The notes beneath the pieces were generated by a model, which searched no databases, was not told where the DNA came from, and saw only the letters and a program-made list of their open reading frames with translations. Positions 17,131-25,428 of a stretch of DNA of 64,000 bases are shown here, one piece after another. The first letter of the stretch is position 1; the number at the start of each line of letters is the position of its first letter. The stretch comes from Shewanella eurypsychrophilus (GTDB lineage: Bacteria > Pseudomonadota > Gammaproteobacteria > Enterobacterales > Shewanellaceae): positions 4,062,102 to 4,126,101 of the forward strand of contig NZ_CP045503.2 in NCBI RefSeq assembly GCF_007004545.3, given 5' to 3'. The position numbers were made by a program, and so were the translations under genes.

Positions 17131-17772
17131 GGGTTTATTTCCTTTTGTTGATTGAGATGTTGTTAATGAGTGAGCAGGGTTGGTGGAATTGGAATGAGCA
17201 CAGGCTTTAAGCGCCGCAATAGCCTTCATGCCATCAAGGGCAGGATCATTGGTTAAAGCAACGTGCAGCAGCGCCAACGGGCGACCCGATTGGGCGTCAT
17301 AACTAAAAACGGCAGAGGTGTAGCGATATTCTTTATTAGCAATGAATTGGTTAGCAGCTGTAGTCCAGTCGACATTTAATGCAAACAGGCCTTCACCAGG
17401 CACATATTCCAGCTCACTAAACCAACCTGCAGCAGGTGCAGGCTTACCGTTCATGTCACTGTTGAGGGTTTGGTGTTCATAATCAAAGTGGAAATCATTG
17501 CTGCGGGTCGCGGCGTTCGCCTGGAGATTGCTAAAGGCCAATGCATCCATTAGCCACTTGCCACCAGGTACTTCGAAGGGGCGACCATCGGTGGCGGCAA
17601 ACTTGCCATCGGGCAGCAGCTGCACACGAGAGGTGTTGTTGATGTCTAATTGAGCGCTATCAAAGGTCAGTACAGCTACAGGCTCACCGTCGTGAGACTG
17701 GATGCCTTGAAGGTTGCTCAGTGCTGCAATGGCAACTGTTTGAATATGAGTGTTAGTGCGATTTGATTTCAT
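16558..17772 (-). CDS. Head maturation protease / scaffold (Mu gpI family)
   Basis: A 404-residue protein of the Mu gpI family. The N-terminal half (about 1-200) is the protease domain, with 'WLMDALAFSNLQANAATRSNDFHFDYEHQTL' and 'GLFALNVDWTTAANQFIANKEYRYTSAVFSYD' (Ser/His core). The C-terminal half is a helical scaffold. The short motif AALK recurs seven times (plus one AALS) along the chain. An internal ATG at 17130 with its own ribosome site would make the scaffold alone. A promoter-like 18-mer (17807-17824) and an 8-bp hairpin precede the ATG, so this gene may begin a separately promoted head operon. Confidence 0.85.
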   Translation of the reverse strand: MKSNRTNTHIQTVAIAALSNLQGIQSHDGEPVAVLTFDSAQLDINNTSRVQLLPDGKFAATDGRPFEVPGGKWLMDALAFSNLQANAATRSNDFHFDYEHQTLNSDMNGKPAPAAGWFSELEYVPGEGLFALNVDWTTAANQFIANKEYRYTSAVFSYDAQSGRPLALLHVALTNDPALDGMKAIAALKACAHSNSTNPAHSLTTSQSTKGNKPMTEALKLLLGLLGIDEPGDLSDTAALKTATDTAKTAIAALKTKADKSGTLETELNTAQASVAALKNASGEVDLSKYVPKATYDAQVTAMAALKAGSDKDSVEQLLKDNADKVLEAETDYLTSFGKQQGVAALKAMLEARPAIAALKNTQTQGKKKPGENGEQLSTEQLAVCKNMGLTVDEFKASLSTTQD

Positions 17773-17774
17773 GA

Positions 17775-17824
17775 CCCCACAATGATCGTTGTGGGGAGGA
17801 AGCTGTATTAACCTGGGTTAGTAA
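17775..17824 (-). promoter_or_regulatory. Putative late promoter element and leader hairpin before the protease gene
   Basis: The 18-mer TTACTAACCCAGGTTAAT (minus strand, 17807-17824) contains the dyad TAACC-N2-GGTTA. A perfect 8-bp hairpin (CCCCACAA/TTGTGGGG, 17775-17796) ends two bases before the ATG. The same 18-mer with one base changed, the same 52-nt distance to the ATG, and another hairpin directly before the ATG occur in front of the endolysin gene. Probably a Mor-type activator site. Confidence 0.55.
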
Positions 17825-17826
17825 AG

Positions 17827-18150
17827 TTACTTAGGTTTTATTTCTAGTGACTCTAATACGTCATCAGTATTCCAACCCAAAAGACGCTTATGCACGTTCT
17901 GATATAAAAATGCATGTTTCATTGCATTACTCCTAATTATCTGACCTCTACTTCTTCGAGTAATAAGCGGCCACCTAGCCAATGCGATGCCATATTTTGA
18001 TTGGATATATTCGGCTACGTCTTCCAGTACTTCTTGTAATATATCCGCAACCCATTTATCAATCGCGATAGTTGTGTAATTACCATACTCGTTTTTTATG
18101 CGGTAATTGGTTCTGCCTTCTGGGTGTTCAAACAATTTGGGGCTATGCAT
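17827..18150 (-). CDS. Hypothetical protein in late-operon accessory island
   Basis: A 107-residue basic protein, no family recognised. The N-terminal half is mixed ('RTNYRIKNEYGNYTTIAIDKWVADILQEVLEDVAEYIQSKYG') and the C-terminal half is basic with many Arg and Lys. It lies in an AT-rich block of four small genes (17.8-19.8 kb) inserted between gpG and gpI, whose order is otherwise the standard Mu one. It is therefore probably cargo rather than structural. Confidence 0.55.
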   Translation of the reverse strand: MHSPKLFEHPEGRTNYRIKNEYGNYTTIAIDKWVADILQEVLEDVAEYIQSKYGIALARWPLITRRSRGQIIRSNAMKHAFLYQNVHKRLLGWNTDDVLESLEIKPK

Positions 18151-18301
18151 GATGTAATTCCTTCCTTTGATTGGTTTACATCATTTTAAGTTCAAGTATT
18201 CATTATTCGCTATCGAAAATGAAAAATTAAAAACACTACTACCTAACATCGATTCTCAGTACCTACGTATGATGTGCTTTGAGTTACTACTTATTTTAGT
18301 A

Positions 18302-18610
18302 CTACTCTTTAGGTGTTGTTTGGGTAACCGTCGGGGCGGGAACATTGGCTTCACTTGGTATCCCTTCAGGCTTCACTACTAGTTGAAAATCTAGAAAGTG
18401 ACCTTCATCATCCAAGATCAATATGATCCACCCAGCATGCTGCATACTTACTAGCATGGCCTCATTGAGCCGACAAAGTTTATTAGCTTCTTCTCGAAGT
18501 TTTTTGCTCGCTTTTCTGTAATAACACCATGCGACAAGCAATGAAAACATGCACCCTATAAAGACTTCTGTTATACCAACTAAAGTTAATTGTCCTATAC
18601 CAGCTTCCAT
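18302..18610 (-). CDS. Small membrane protein in late-operon accessory island
   Basis: 102 residues. An N-terminal transmembrane helix (about residues 8-31, 'LVGITEVFIGCMFSLLVAWCYY') is followed by a basic helical cytoplasmic stretch, then a strand-rich part and a Pro/Thr-rich tail. No family recognised. It could be a superinfection-exclusion or lysis-related membrane protein, but nothing in the sequence proves that. Confidence 0.55.
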   Translation of the reverse strand: MEAGIGQLTLVGITEVFIGCMFSLLVAWCYYRKASKKLREEANKLCRLNEAMLVSMQHAGWIILILDDEGHFLDFQLVVKPEGIPSEANVPAPTVTQTTPKE

Positions 18611-18715
18611 ACAAATTCCTTACATTAAATATATTGTGATATAGAATGTATAGAAGCTCAGTTAACCTATTTCAAAGATATCCAAAAAATTTATTTGATG
18701 AATTTGATAGATGAC

Positions 18716-19240
18716 TTACAGCCCTGCTAGACGGGTGACATCCTGTATATCTTTGTTTACCTCGCTGATTTTATCTTCATTGTCCCTAAGTTTTATTATA
18801 TTTCCCTTTTCAAAAAATGAAATTGTACATTCATGACCCCACTTACAGTCTGCATACATTTCAACTAACCTTGCTTTAAGTTTACCTTGAATCGGGCGGC
18901 TCAGCCCTTCATTAAAATTCTTTACATGCTCATAAATAGTATTTATTTCCCTTCTTTCTTCTCGGGTTAAAAATGGAGCGACTTCAGCGTATAAAGCATC
19001 ATATATTTTTGAACTTATACTTTTAGGCATATAGTAAGCTCTAGGGCCATCATCAAGCTCCACTATCGCTTGCTTTAACCGTGTAAGAGAGTGTTGGAAG
19101 TCGTCTATTAAATCTTCGAGTTCAGCTCTTATCGCAGCTTCCTTATGCTTAATAACCCAAATATACTTGAGCCAATCAACCATTTGCCCCAAAACGAACC
19201 CAGTGAACAACGTTATCATTGCGATTTCAAATTTATTCAT
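18716..19240 (-). CDS. Membrane-anchored helical protein in late-operon accessory island
   Basis: 174 residues with one N-terminal transmembrane helix (about residues 5-25, ending at 'VLGQMVDWLKYIWVI'), then a long charged helical cytoplasmic domain with two cysteines (CKWGHEC). Flanked by AT-rich non-coding spacers of about 100 and 230 bp, so it may be transcribed apart from the structural genes. Function unknown. Confidence 0.55.
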   Translation of the reverse strand: MNKFEIAMITLFTGFVLGQMVDWLKYIWVIKHKEAAIRAELEDLIDDFQHSLTRLKQAIVELDDGPRAYYMPKSISSKIYDALYAEVAPFLTREERREINTIYEHVKNFNEGLSRPIQGKLKARLVEMYADCKWGHECTISFFEKGNIIKLRDNEDKISEVNKDIQDVTRLAGL

Positions 19241-19470
19241 GAATCATCATTTCCGCATATTTAAATTATGTATACCAGATTTTTTCATATTGCTTCCTCT
19301 ACTCAAAGCTATTACCTCTTTATAAACCTTTTATAAACGCCGCATTGGAATTTGAAGAACCCACACACCACATAATGTCATTTAACTCATATCATCGCTT
19401 AAAATGCGTTTAAGGGCACGCCGTGACACGTACCGACATGCAGAGCAGAACTATGATGCAGGCGATCATA
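19241..19470. other. AT-rich spacer inside the accessory island
   Basis: About 230 bases without an open frame, unusual for the otherwise tightly packed late region. It could hold a promoter for the 174-residue membrane protein; no definite motif is seen. Confidence 0.3.
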
Positions 19471-19824
19471 TTACGCTTGGATAGAAACTCTTTTGGGAGC
19501 TGATAGATATATATCTATATCAGAGTTTAAATTACTGTTGGCAAATAGATGCGTAATCAGAGCTGGTCCAATTGGTATTGAGATAGGTTCATATTCTTGC
19601 ATCAATTCAGAGTCTTCGCCTTCACGAAATTCATCATCTAAATCATCAATAATTTTCACATGGACAGTGTAAAACTCAAGATCTTCATCCGGCCACACCC
19701 ATAAGTACAAGTAGGAAGAATTGATTTGGGTATGATTCAATAACTCTTTAAAATTTCCTTTTGCACTCAACTTTTGAGCTTGCCTCCAAATGACTTTGAT
19801 TTCTTCTGTTTGACTCTGACTCAT
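19471..19824 (-). CDS. Hypothetical acidic protein in accessory island
   Basis: The ATG at 19824 is preceded by AAGGA at normal distance, giving 117 residues (a second ATG at 19833 is too close to the ribosome site). The protein is acidic, with strands rich in aromatic residues ('SYLYLWVWPDEDLEFYTVHVKIIDDLDDEF') and no membrane segment. No family recognised. It is the first gene of the accessory block after gpG. Confidence 0.55.
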   Translation of the reverse strand: MSQSQTEEIKVIWRQAQKLSAKGNFKELLNHTQINSSYLYLWVWPDEDLEFYTVHVKIIDDLDDEFREGEDSELMQEYEPISIPIGPALITHLFANSNLNSDIDIYLSAPKRVSIQA

Positions 19825-19945
19825 AACTAACATTCCTTGTTATTTGTTACTGTGTTTAAAAATACATAGTGATAAGCAGTTTAACCTAGTTTAAATCTCA
19901 TTGTATTGATTGAAAGTATAGAAGTATTTAAATATTCACAGTGCT

Positions 19946-20422
19946 TCAAAGTGCTTTAGCCAGATGATGCTGCAGTATGTCGATGATCTCCACTCGCTCG
20001 AATGGCGCGATACCTAAAAAGGGTCTGGCGGGGATCTCTTGATTGGGCATCATGCTAAAGGGACTGGTGACACCACCGAACTGATGCATGGCGGCGTATT
20101 CCATATTGCTACCAAATTCGAGACTATCCTTGGTGAGCTTGTAATGCAGCGTATCGGCCAGCGTTCCTGACTCGGTTAAGATACGGTCGGTTCGTTCGCC
20201 TTGTTTAATCTTCTGCTTAAGGGTGGTGCTACTGAGTTCTTCCCAGGGCGTACCATCGGGCGCTTGTTGATCTATAAAGCGTTGCTGGGTCGACTCAGTT
20301 AAGCATTCGCCTATATCACCTAAGGCCGGAGTGAGATCACCACTTCGTTTAAGCAGGTCATTGAGCGCCTTGGCTATGCTGCGTTGGCCTTTAACATCGA
20401 CCGTGATGAAGGTGCCAGCCAT
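19946..20422 (-). CDS. Virion morphogenesis protein (Mu gpG family)
   Basis: 158 residues of the phage virion morphogenesis/tail completion family: 'RFIDQQAPDGTPWEELSSTTL', 'GERTDRILTESGTLADTLHYK', 'FGSNMEYAAMHQFGG', then 'IPARPFLGI' are its diagnostic blocks. Its ATG overlaps the stop of the upstream small gene. In Mu, gpG is needed for tail addition to the head. Confidence 0.9.
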   Translation of the reverse strand: MAGTFITVDVKGQRSIAKALNDLLKRSGDLTPALGDIGECLTESTQQRFIDQQAPDGTPWEELSSTTLKQKIKQGERTDRILTESGTLADTLHYKLTKDSLEFGSNMEYAAMHQFGGVTSPFSMMPNQEIPARPFLGIAPFERVEIIDILQHHLAKAL

Positions 20423-20637
20423 TACTCTTCATTCTCCAAGGATGTCTCTGAACCCATCCACAATGCTAACTGCTCACTGCTGGCTGCTGCAATTAACGCC
20501 TCAAAGCTCATCTCAATAAATTGCTTCTCTTTTCCGGTGGCTTTGGCGGCGAGTGCTTCAAGTTGCTGCCAGGCATCATTGGCCAAAGGTTCTTGCCCGT
20601 ATATTGCCTGGGCTTGTGCAAGTAGTTCAAATGCCAT
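20422..20637 (-). CDS. Small phage protein between MuF and gpG
   Basis: 71 residues, starting at the ATG at 20637 that overlaps the MuF stop (TAATG). It is acidic and largely helical (ALIAAASSEQLALWMG). No family recognised. Overlaps on both sides show it is co-translated with the head genes. Confidence 0.55.
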   Translation of the reverse strand: MAFELLAQAQAIYGQEPLANDAWQQLEALAAKATGKEKQFIEMSFEALIAAASSEQLALWMGSETSLENEE

Positions 20638-22076
20638 TATTTTCCCCATCCATTTTTAGGTAATAGCTCATCAAACCAGTGTACTACATCTGGCCACACT
20701 TGCTGCAGTTCCGTGCGCGCTAATACATAGGCGGTAAAGTGTTCCGCAAACCACTCTTTCTCACTGCTTGCGGGATTGCCATAATGTGTCAGAAACTGCT
20801 GAGTCGGTGGGCTGGGAAGACCTAATTTGTAATGCACCTGATGGCCCATCTCGTGTATCCATGTGACAAGTCGACTTGCATCATCAGTAAAGTCACCCGT
20901 AGCCTCCGAGAACGCCCACCATAGCTGTTTGTTATTGATGGGATATGGCCCAGCCTCTATCGCACCTTGCTTAATAATATTGACAATGCCTGAACGCACC
21001 TTGTCGATATCCACGCGGCTCAGTTTATGCTGGGTTGTGACTTGAACCACCACATGGTCAAAATCAATACTGGTAAACCCTTCAGGCTTAGGATTCTTTC
21101 TGAGGGTATACCTTCCCAATGCTTCTCGTGCATTAAACCCCAAATAGTGACCCACTTCTGCACTGATGGCTGCACTTCGTTTGCCACCGGCCATTTCAGC
21201 CGATTTAATAAACAGCGTCTTACGGTTGGTGCTCTGAACAAAGTTTACCAGTTGCTGCAGCTGCGGCGCGGATGGGGTCTCCATCAACTGAGTGAGTACC
21301 TGGTTAAGTCCATCAATATTGACACCTTTGACCGTACTAAAAGCGCTGGGGATATGACGCTGTGGCGCTTGATAAACGGGTGCCTTTTGCTTAGCGAGCG
21401 CTTGCTGTTTAGCCAGGTTAGTCGAGCGCTTGGGTATGTAGTCAAAGCCTGGGTCTATGCCCTTAGGCACTTGATGTATTTCCCCTGTTTTGTTGTCTGT
21501 CCAGTCGCGTAGGCCGTCGTTCGGTGCGGCTGTGGTTGTTAAACCTTTACGCTCGAACTCTGATTGACTCACGCCATAGATGCGGCATTTACAGCCCCAG
21601 CCATTTTGCGCAAAGTGGGTTTGCCACCAGGGATCGGACTTAGGCAGTAAGATGCCGTGCCACTTGAGATGCAGCTCGCGGGGATAGCGGCTATCGCCAT
21701 GGGCATAGCGCCAATACTCAAACTGCTGCAGCTGCTCATAACGGCCAGCGTTATAGCTTTGGCGCATGTTGGTATCGAAGATCACCTTAGCGCGCCAGCT
21801 AGCCTTACCTGTATGCTCCCAGCCATATTTGGCGACGATATTATTAAACTCTTTTTTAAACCAGGTCAGCGACTTGCCATCTGCAATGGCGGCATCGACC
21901 GCACGCCTAAAGTCATTAAGCAGGTCATCTTTCATTGCACCAGCAACACTAAAGCCAGAGTTATGGCCATGACGCCATAAATCGCTCCAGGACTCGGTTG
22001 GCACATTAAGCTTGTTGCGAAAGAAGGTTATCTGCTCATCGAAAGGCAAAGAGCCGTAGCGGGCACTTGAAGGCAT
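20637..22076 (-). CDS. Head morphogenesis protein (MuF/gp30) fused to a zinc metalloprotease-like domain
   Basis: 479 residues. The N-terminal 200 form the MuF domain ('VIFDTNMRQSYNAGRYEQLQ', 'DSRYPRELHLKWHGILLPKSDPWW', 'NGWGCKCRIYGVS'), a minor capsid protein at the portal. The extra C-terminal part, about residues 240-479, ends in a zincin signature: HEMGH at 408-412 and a possible third ligand E445 in 'WFAEHF'. Phage MuF proteins often carry variable toxin or enzyme domains at this end. A protease or peptidoglycan-related role during DNA ejection is inference. The start shares its base with the portal stop. Confidence 0.85.
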   Translation of the reverse strand: MPSSARYGSLPFDEQITFFRNKLNVPTESWSDLWRHGHNSGFSVAGAMKDDLLNDFRRAVDAAIADGKSLTWFKKEFNNIVAKYGWEHTGKASWRAKVIFDTNMRQSYNAGRYEQLQQFEYWRYAHGDSRYPRELHLKWHGILLPKSDPWWQTHFAQNGWGCKCRIYGVSQSEFERKGLTTTAAPNDGLRDWTDNKTGEIHQVPKGIDPGFDYIPKRSTNLAKQQALAKQKAPVYQAPQRHIPSAFSTVKGVNIDGLNQVLTQLMETPSAPQLQQLVNFVQSTNRKTLFIKSAEMAGGKRSAAISAEVGHYLGFNAREALGRYTLRKNPKPEGFTSIDFDHVVVQVTTQHKLSRVDIDKVRSGIVNIIKQGAIEAGPYPINNKQLWWAFSEATGDFTDDASRLVTWIHEMGHQVHYKLGLPSPPTQQFLTHYGNPASSEKEWFAEHFTAYVLARTELQQVWPDVVHWFDELLPKNGWGK

Positions 22077-23752
22077 TAGTTACCCTCGCTTACATCAAAT
22101 TGCCCCGCTAAATCGGCGGTGACCAATGCCAATTGCAACACTTCACTGGCCTCATCGATGCTGAGATCTAACTCGCTCAAGCTCACCTGCAGCGCTTCTA
22201 GCGATTCGGCGTTCTCTACTAATAAACGCACCTCATCGGTAAAGCCTGCCAATATGGGGGACATGCCGGCCTGTAGGCTTGCAGACATTAAATCAACATC
22301 ATCGACTTCTTGCTTCTCTTTCTCGCTCTGGGATTTAAGCACTGCTATTCGTTTAATGGCCATCTGCTTAAGCTTGGTTTGTGGTTTATCAAACGCTAAC
22401 TCTGTACTCTCATTTTTAGCTTGTTTAGTTAGCATCACTTCATCTTTCTGTGCCACAGGGATCTGCAATTTGTTCTGTGCCCAGGCTTGAGGAATAGCAA
22501 AGCCAATATCCACCAACTTAGGCAGAGACTCGGCATATCCCTTGAGGTCTTCGGCCTCTGTCACGTTAAACACTAAGCGTGGGCTACGATTAGGTGTTCG
22601 ATAGCTTTTGCCGTTGAGCATGTACATCGGCAGCACTAAGTCACGACTTAACGTATTGCCTATCTGCTTAAGGTCGCTGTCCCTTAGTTCCTGACGCACT
22701 TCGTTATGTACATTGCCCAATGCATTGGTTGATGACTTACCATCGGCCTGACTGGTTAAGGTACCGCCCAATACCGCTTTGGAGATGGTTTTCTCCATCA
22801 GGGCTATCATGTATTCAAACGGGTCTTTATTGCCTTTGGCCGCTTCTTTAAAATCAATCTCCATCCCTTTGGGAATGATACCCCCAGCATTGTGGCCGAT
22901 GCTCATCACAGCTCGCAGCAAGGTGGCTTTTTCAGTTTTATCCGCGCCAGTTGGATATTTACCCAGGCGCAGCGGCAAGCCATAGATCTCTAAGAATTCA
23001 GCGAGATCGCGCACGCCGTAGTTTTTGAACAGGAACGGCCAAGCCAGTACTCGGGCCAAACCATTGCGCCCCAGGTAACCCGACTTAGTCTTATGCACAT
23101 GGCTTATCCAACCAAAGGACTGTAAGGCTGCACCCTCAACGGTGTTATCACGCAGGCGGAGTTCGTTACGATCAACAATGTTGTTATCACTTCCACTGGC
23201 ACTCGCATTCGTTTGCGCAGTCATAAACCAGCTAGGATCTTTAAAATTAAACGCTTCAGGCAGCCAAAGCTTGCCTTGCTGCTGCCAAACAATTTCACTA
23301 TTTGAAAAACCTTTTAAGATGGCGTCACTCATATCGAAAATGAGATCGTCTAATATCTGCATATCCTCAAGCTGCTCGGCTAGCATTTCAGCATCTTCAA
23401 TCTCATCTGCAGACGCATTACGTGGCGGCACTATTTGCCATTCAACATCAAGAAGACTACGGCGACGCTTTTGTAGCTCAGAGAAAATATGACCGTCTTT
23501 CTCTTCCATATCTTCTGCTAGCTCGCATTGAGCAATCAGATCACCTTGCTCAGCCTGGCTGAGTATTCGGGCCAGCTTAGCCGGTGTTAAGCCTCGACTC
23601 GGATGCTGAGCATAATGACTGTGAAGATGTCCCAATTTAGCAGTATCAGTTTGCGGCTTCTTGAGCTCCTTCACGCTGAACCGGGTGCCATTCCTATCTG
23701 TTTCAACCGTCTTGTCTCTCAGAGCTGTTTCGTCATTCTTTGTTATAGCCAT
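22076..23752 (-). CDS. Portal protein (Mu gp29, DUF935 family)
   Basis: 558 residues matching the Mu gp29 portal family: 'MEEKDGHIFSELQKRRRSLLDVEWQIVPP', 'GFSNSEIVWQQQGKLWLPEAFNFKDPSWF', 'RDLAEFLEIYGLPLRLGKYPTGADKTEK', 'GMEIDFKEA'. It forms the dodecameric DNA channel at one head vertex and receives DNA from the terminase. It starts two bases before the terminase stop, giving the normal Mu order gp28-gp29-gp30. Confidence 0.93.
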   Translation of the reverse strand: MAITKNDETALRDKTVETDRNGTRFSVKELKKPQTDTAKLGHLHSHYAQHPSRGLTPAKLARILSQAEQGDLIAQCELAEDMEEKDGHIFSELQKRRRSLLDVEWQIVPPRNASADEIEDAEMLAEQLEDMQILDDLIFDMSDAILKGFSNSEIVWQQQGKLWLPEAFNFKDPSWFMTAQTNASASGSDNNIVDRNELRLRDNTVEGAALQSFGWISHVHKTKSGYLGRNGLARVLAWPFLFKNYGVRDLAEFLEIYGLPLRLGKYPTGADKTEKATLLRAVMSIGHNAGGIIPKGMEIDFKEAAKGNKDPFEYMIALMEKTISKAVLGGTLTSQADGKSSTNALGNVHNEVRQELRDSDLKQIGNTLSRDLVLPMYMLNGKSYRTPNRSPRLVFNVTEAEDLKGYAESLPKLVDIGFAIPQAWAQNKLQIPVAQKDEVMLTKQAKNESTELAFDKPQTKLKQMAIKRIAVLKSQSEKEKQEVDDVDLMSASLQAGMSPILAGFTDEVRLLVENAESLEALQVSLSELDLSIDEASEVLQLALVTADLAGQFDVSEGN

Positions 23753-23754
23753 GA

Positions 23755-25428
23755 TTAATAGGTTCCTCGATCAAAGCTGTGGTAACCACTCTCTTCATAA
23801 GAGTCGTCATCAAAATCGTCATTTTCACTATCAGCGCTGCCTTTGCCTGGAATAGCAGTAAACTCGATAATACCGCCTTCCATCCAGCTGGCGCGAATGG
23901 CCATGGCTAGGGCCACCGCGAAGTCCCCATGACGCTGCTGGCCAGTGGTGGCGCTCTTGTCTGAGCCTTTATCAATTTTTGGGGTGCCGTTGGTGACCTT
24001 GATTTTGGCCATATCATCAACAATATCTTGGTGACGTGGAATACTGAGATTGAGGTCTTCAAACTCGGCCTTAAGCTTGGGCATCCACTCGCGATACCAG
24101 GCCTCACTTAACATCACTTGCTCGACCATCTCGGTGCCATAACGGAACATCGCGGCCTCCGCCAGGTAACCACCGTTACCCGTGGCATCGAAAGACATGC
24201 CCTGCAGGCGAGGTAAGTTGTCGCAAATGTAGAACAAGATCTCTCGCTGTGCGTCATAGGTCAGCTTGGCCAGTTCCACCACGAACGGGGTGCGTTTACT
24301 CAAGTCGGGCGCTATCTCTAAGGGCACAAACAACGACAAATCACCTTTGCGCGCAAAATCCTCACCGAAGGCGTGGTTCCATAATGGGTTGAGTTTTTCT
24401 AGGTGCGGCTTAATCTGTTCACACCACTCTTTAACCTGAATGTTTCGGTGAGCCTCTGACCAGGTCTCAAAGTCTTTAGGGGCTTCAAGAGTAATAATCG
24501 GGATGGAGTTGTCTTTAACCATCGCCTCTTCGATCAATACCCGCTTGATGTAGGTACCGCCACCCTGTTTGGGTACGCAGCTGTACTCCTCTAATGCATC
24601 CTCTTCACTGGCTGTTGCCTTGAGTAGCCCAGCTTTCCAGGCGTCTTCTAACGCTTGGTTCCACTCAATTTTACGAATTTGGCAGATACGCTTATACAAG
24701 CCTTCACGACAGGCATCATCGAGGGTGATGCGATGCACGCTGTAATCTTTCTTACCGGCGCGGCTGTCGTTAATCAGCTCGTTAAACTGGTTATCGGTGC
24801 CGTTATGAGTACTGATAAGGCGCACCTTATCGCCCCACATAGTGAGTGCTAGCGCTGCTTTGAGCACTTCACCTAAGCGGTCGTGGAACGCGGCTTCATC
24901 GATGGTGACGTTACCCTGCATACCACGTAGGTTGCTTGGGTTAGATGACAGCGCCTGAATTTTATAACCAGATTCGAAATAGATAGCGAAGGTGAGAATG
25001 TCTTTGTCGCCATCTTCATCGCGGAAGATTTCCTCTTGGATCTCACCTGCAGCCTTATTGAACGCCTTGGCCCACATAGCTGCGGCATCGATAAACTCCC
25101 GCGCCATCTCCTTGTTAGAGCCCACATAGTAATGATTACTACCGCCAGCACTGCGCGCTGCAGCTGCCGTCAGTACTCCGTCAGCGGCTTCGGCCCAGGT
25201 TAAACCGGTACGGCGAGACTTTTCGGCTATTTTGAGTTGTGACTCGTCCGCAATCCAGCGCTTCTGGTATGGCAGTAACACCTCGGCGGGATCAAACTGG
25301 GCCATCTCGGCTTGGATCTGTTGCTGCTCTCTGTTATGCGCCGCTTCAGCTATTGCCTTGGCCAGTGTAGTTTTACCGTTATCAACATGGCCAATGGTGC
25401 CGACGTTGACGGTGTTGGTCTTAGTCAT
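23755..25428 (-). CDS. Terminase large subunit (Mu gp28) with an EF-Tu-like P-loop leader
   Basis: 557 residues from the ATG at 25428 (TGATG overlap; a GTG one codon earlier is also possible). From about residue 45 it is a Mu gp28 packaging motor: 'LLPYQKRWIADESQLKIAEKSRRTGLTWAEAA' (ATPase Walker A region), 'MQGNVTIDEAAFHD' (Walker B) and 'SFDATGNGGYLAEAA' (nuclease Asp). The first 30 residues are unexpected: VNVGTIGHVDNGKTTL closely copies the N-terminus and G1 box of elongation factor Tu (GHVDHGKT; here 13-20, His to Asn at one position), with no other GTPase motif after it. Confidence 0.9.
   Translation of the reverse strand: MTKTNTVNVGTIGHVDNGKTTLAKAIAEAAHNREQQQIQAEMAQFDPAEVLLPYQKRWIADESQLKIAEKSRRTGLTWAEAADGVLTAAAARSAGGSNHYYVGSNKEMAREFIDAAAMWAKAFNKAAGEIQEEIFRDEDGDKDILTFAIYFESGYKIQALSSNPSNLRGMQGNVTIDEAAFHDRLGEVLKAALALTMWGDKVRLISTHNGTDNQFNELINDSRAGKKDYSVHRITLDDACREGLYKRICQIRKIEWNQALEDAWKAGLLKATASEEDALEEYSCVPKQGGGTYIKRVLIEEAMVKDNSIPIITLEAPKDFETWSEAHRNIQVKEWCEQIKPHLEKLNPLWNHAFGEDFARKGDLSLFVPLEIAPDLSKRTPFVVELAKLTYDAQREILFYICDNLPRLQGMSFDATGNGGYLAEAAMFRYGTEMVEQVMLSEAWYREWMPKLKAEFEDLNLSIPRHQDIVDDMAKIKVTNGTPKIDKGSDKSATTGQQRHGDFAVALAMAIRASWMEGGIIEFTAIPGKGSADSENDDFDDDSYEESGYHSFDRGTY

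Noticed and set aside
21027..21512. 161-codon plus-strand frame within the MuF gene
   Set aside because: Opposite the MuF C-terminal part, cysteine and histidine rich as is usual for a shadow.
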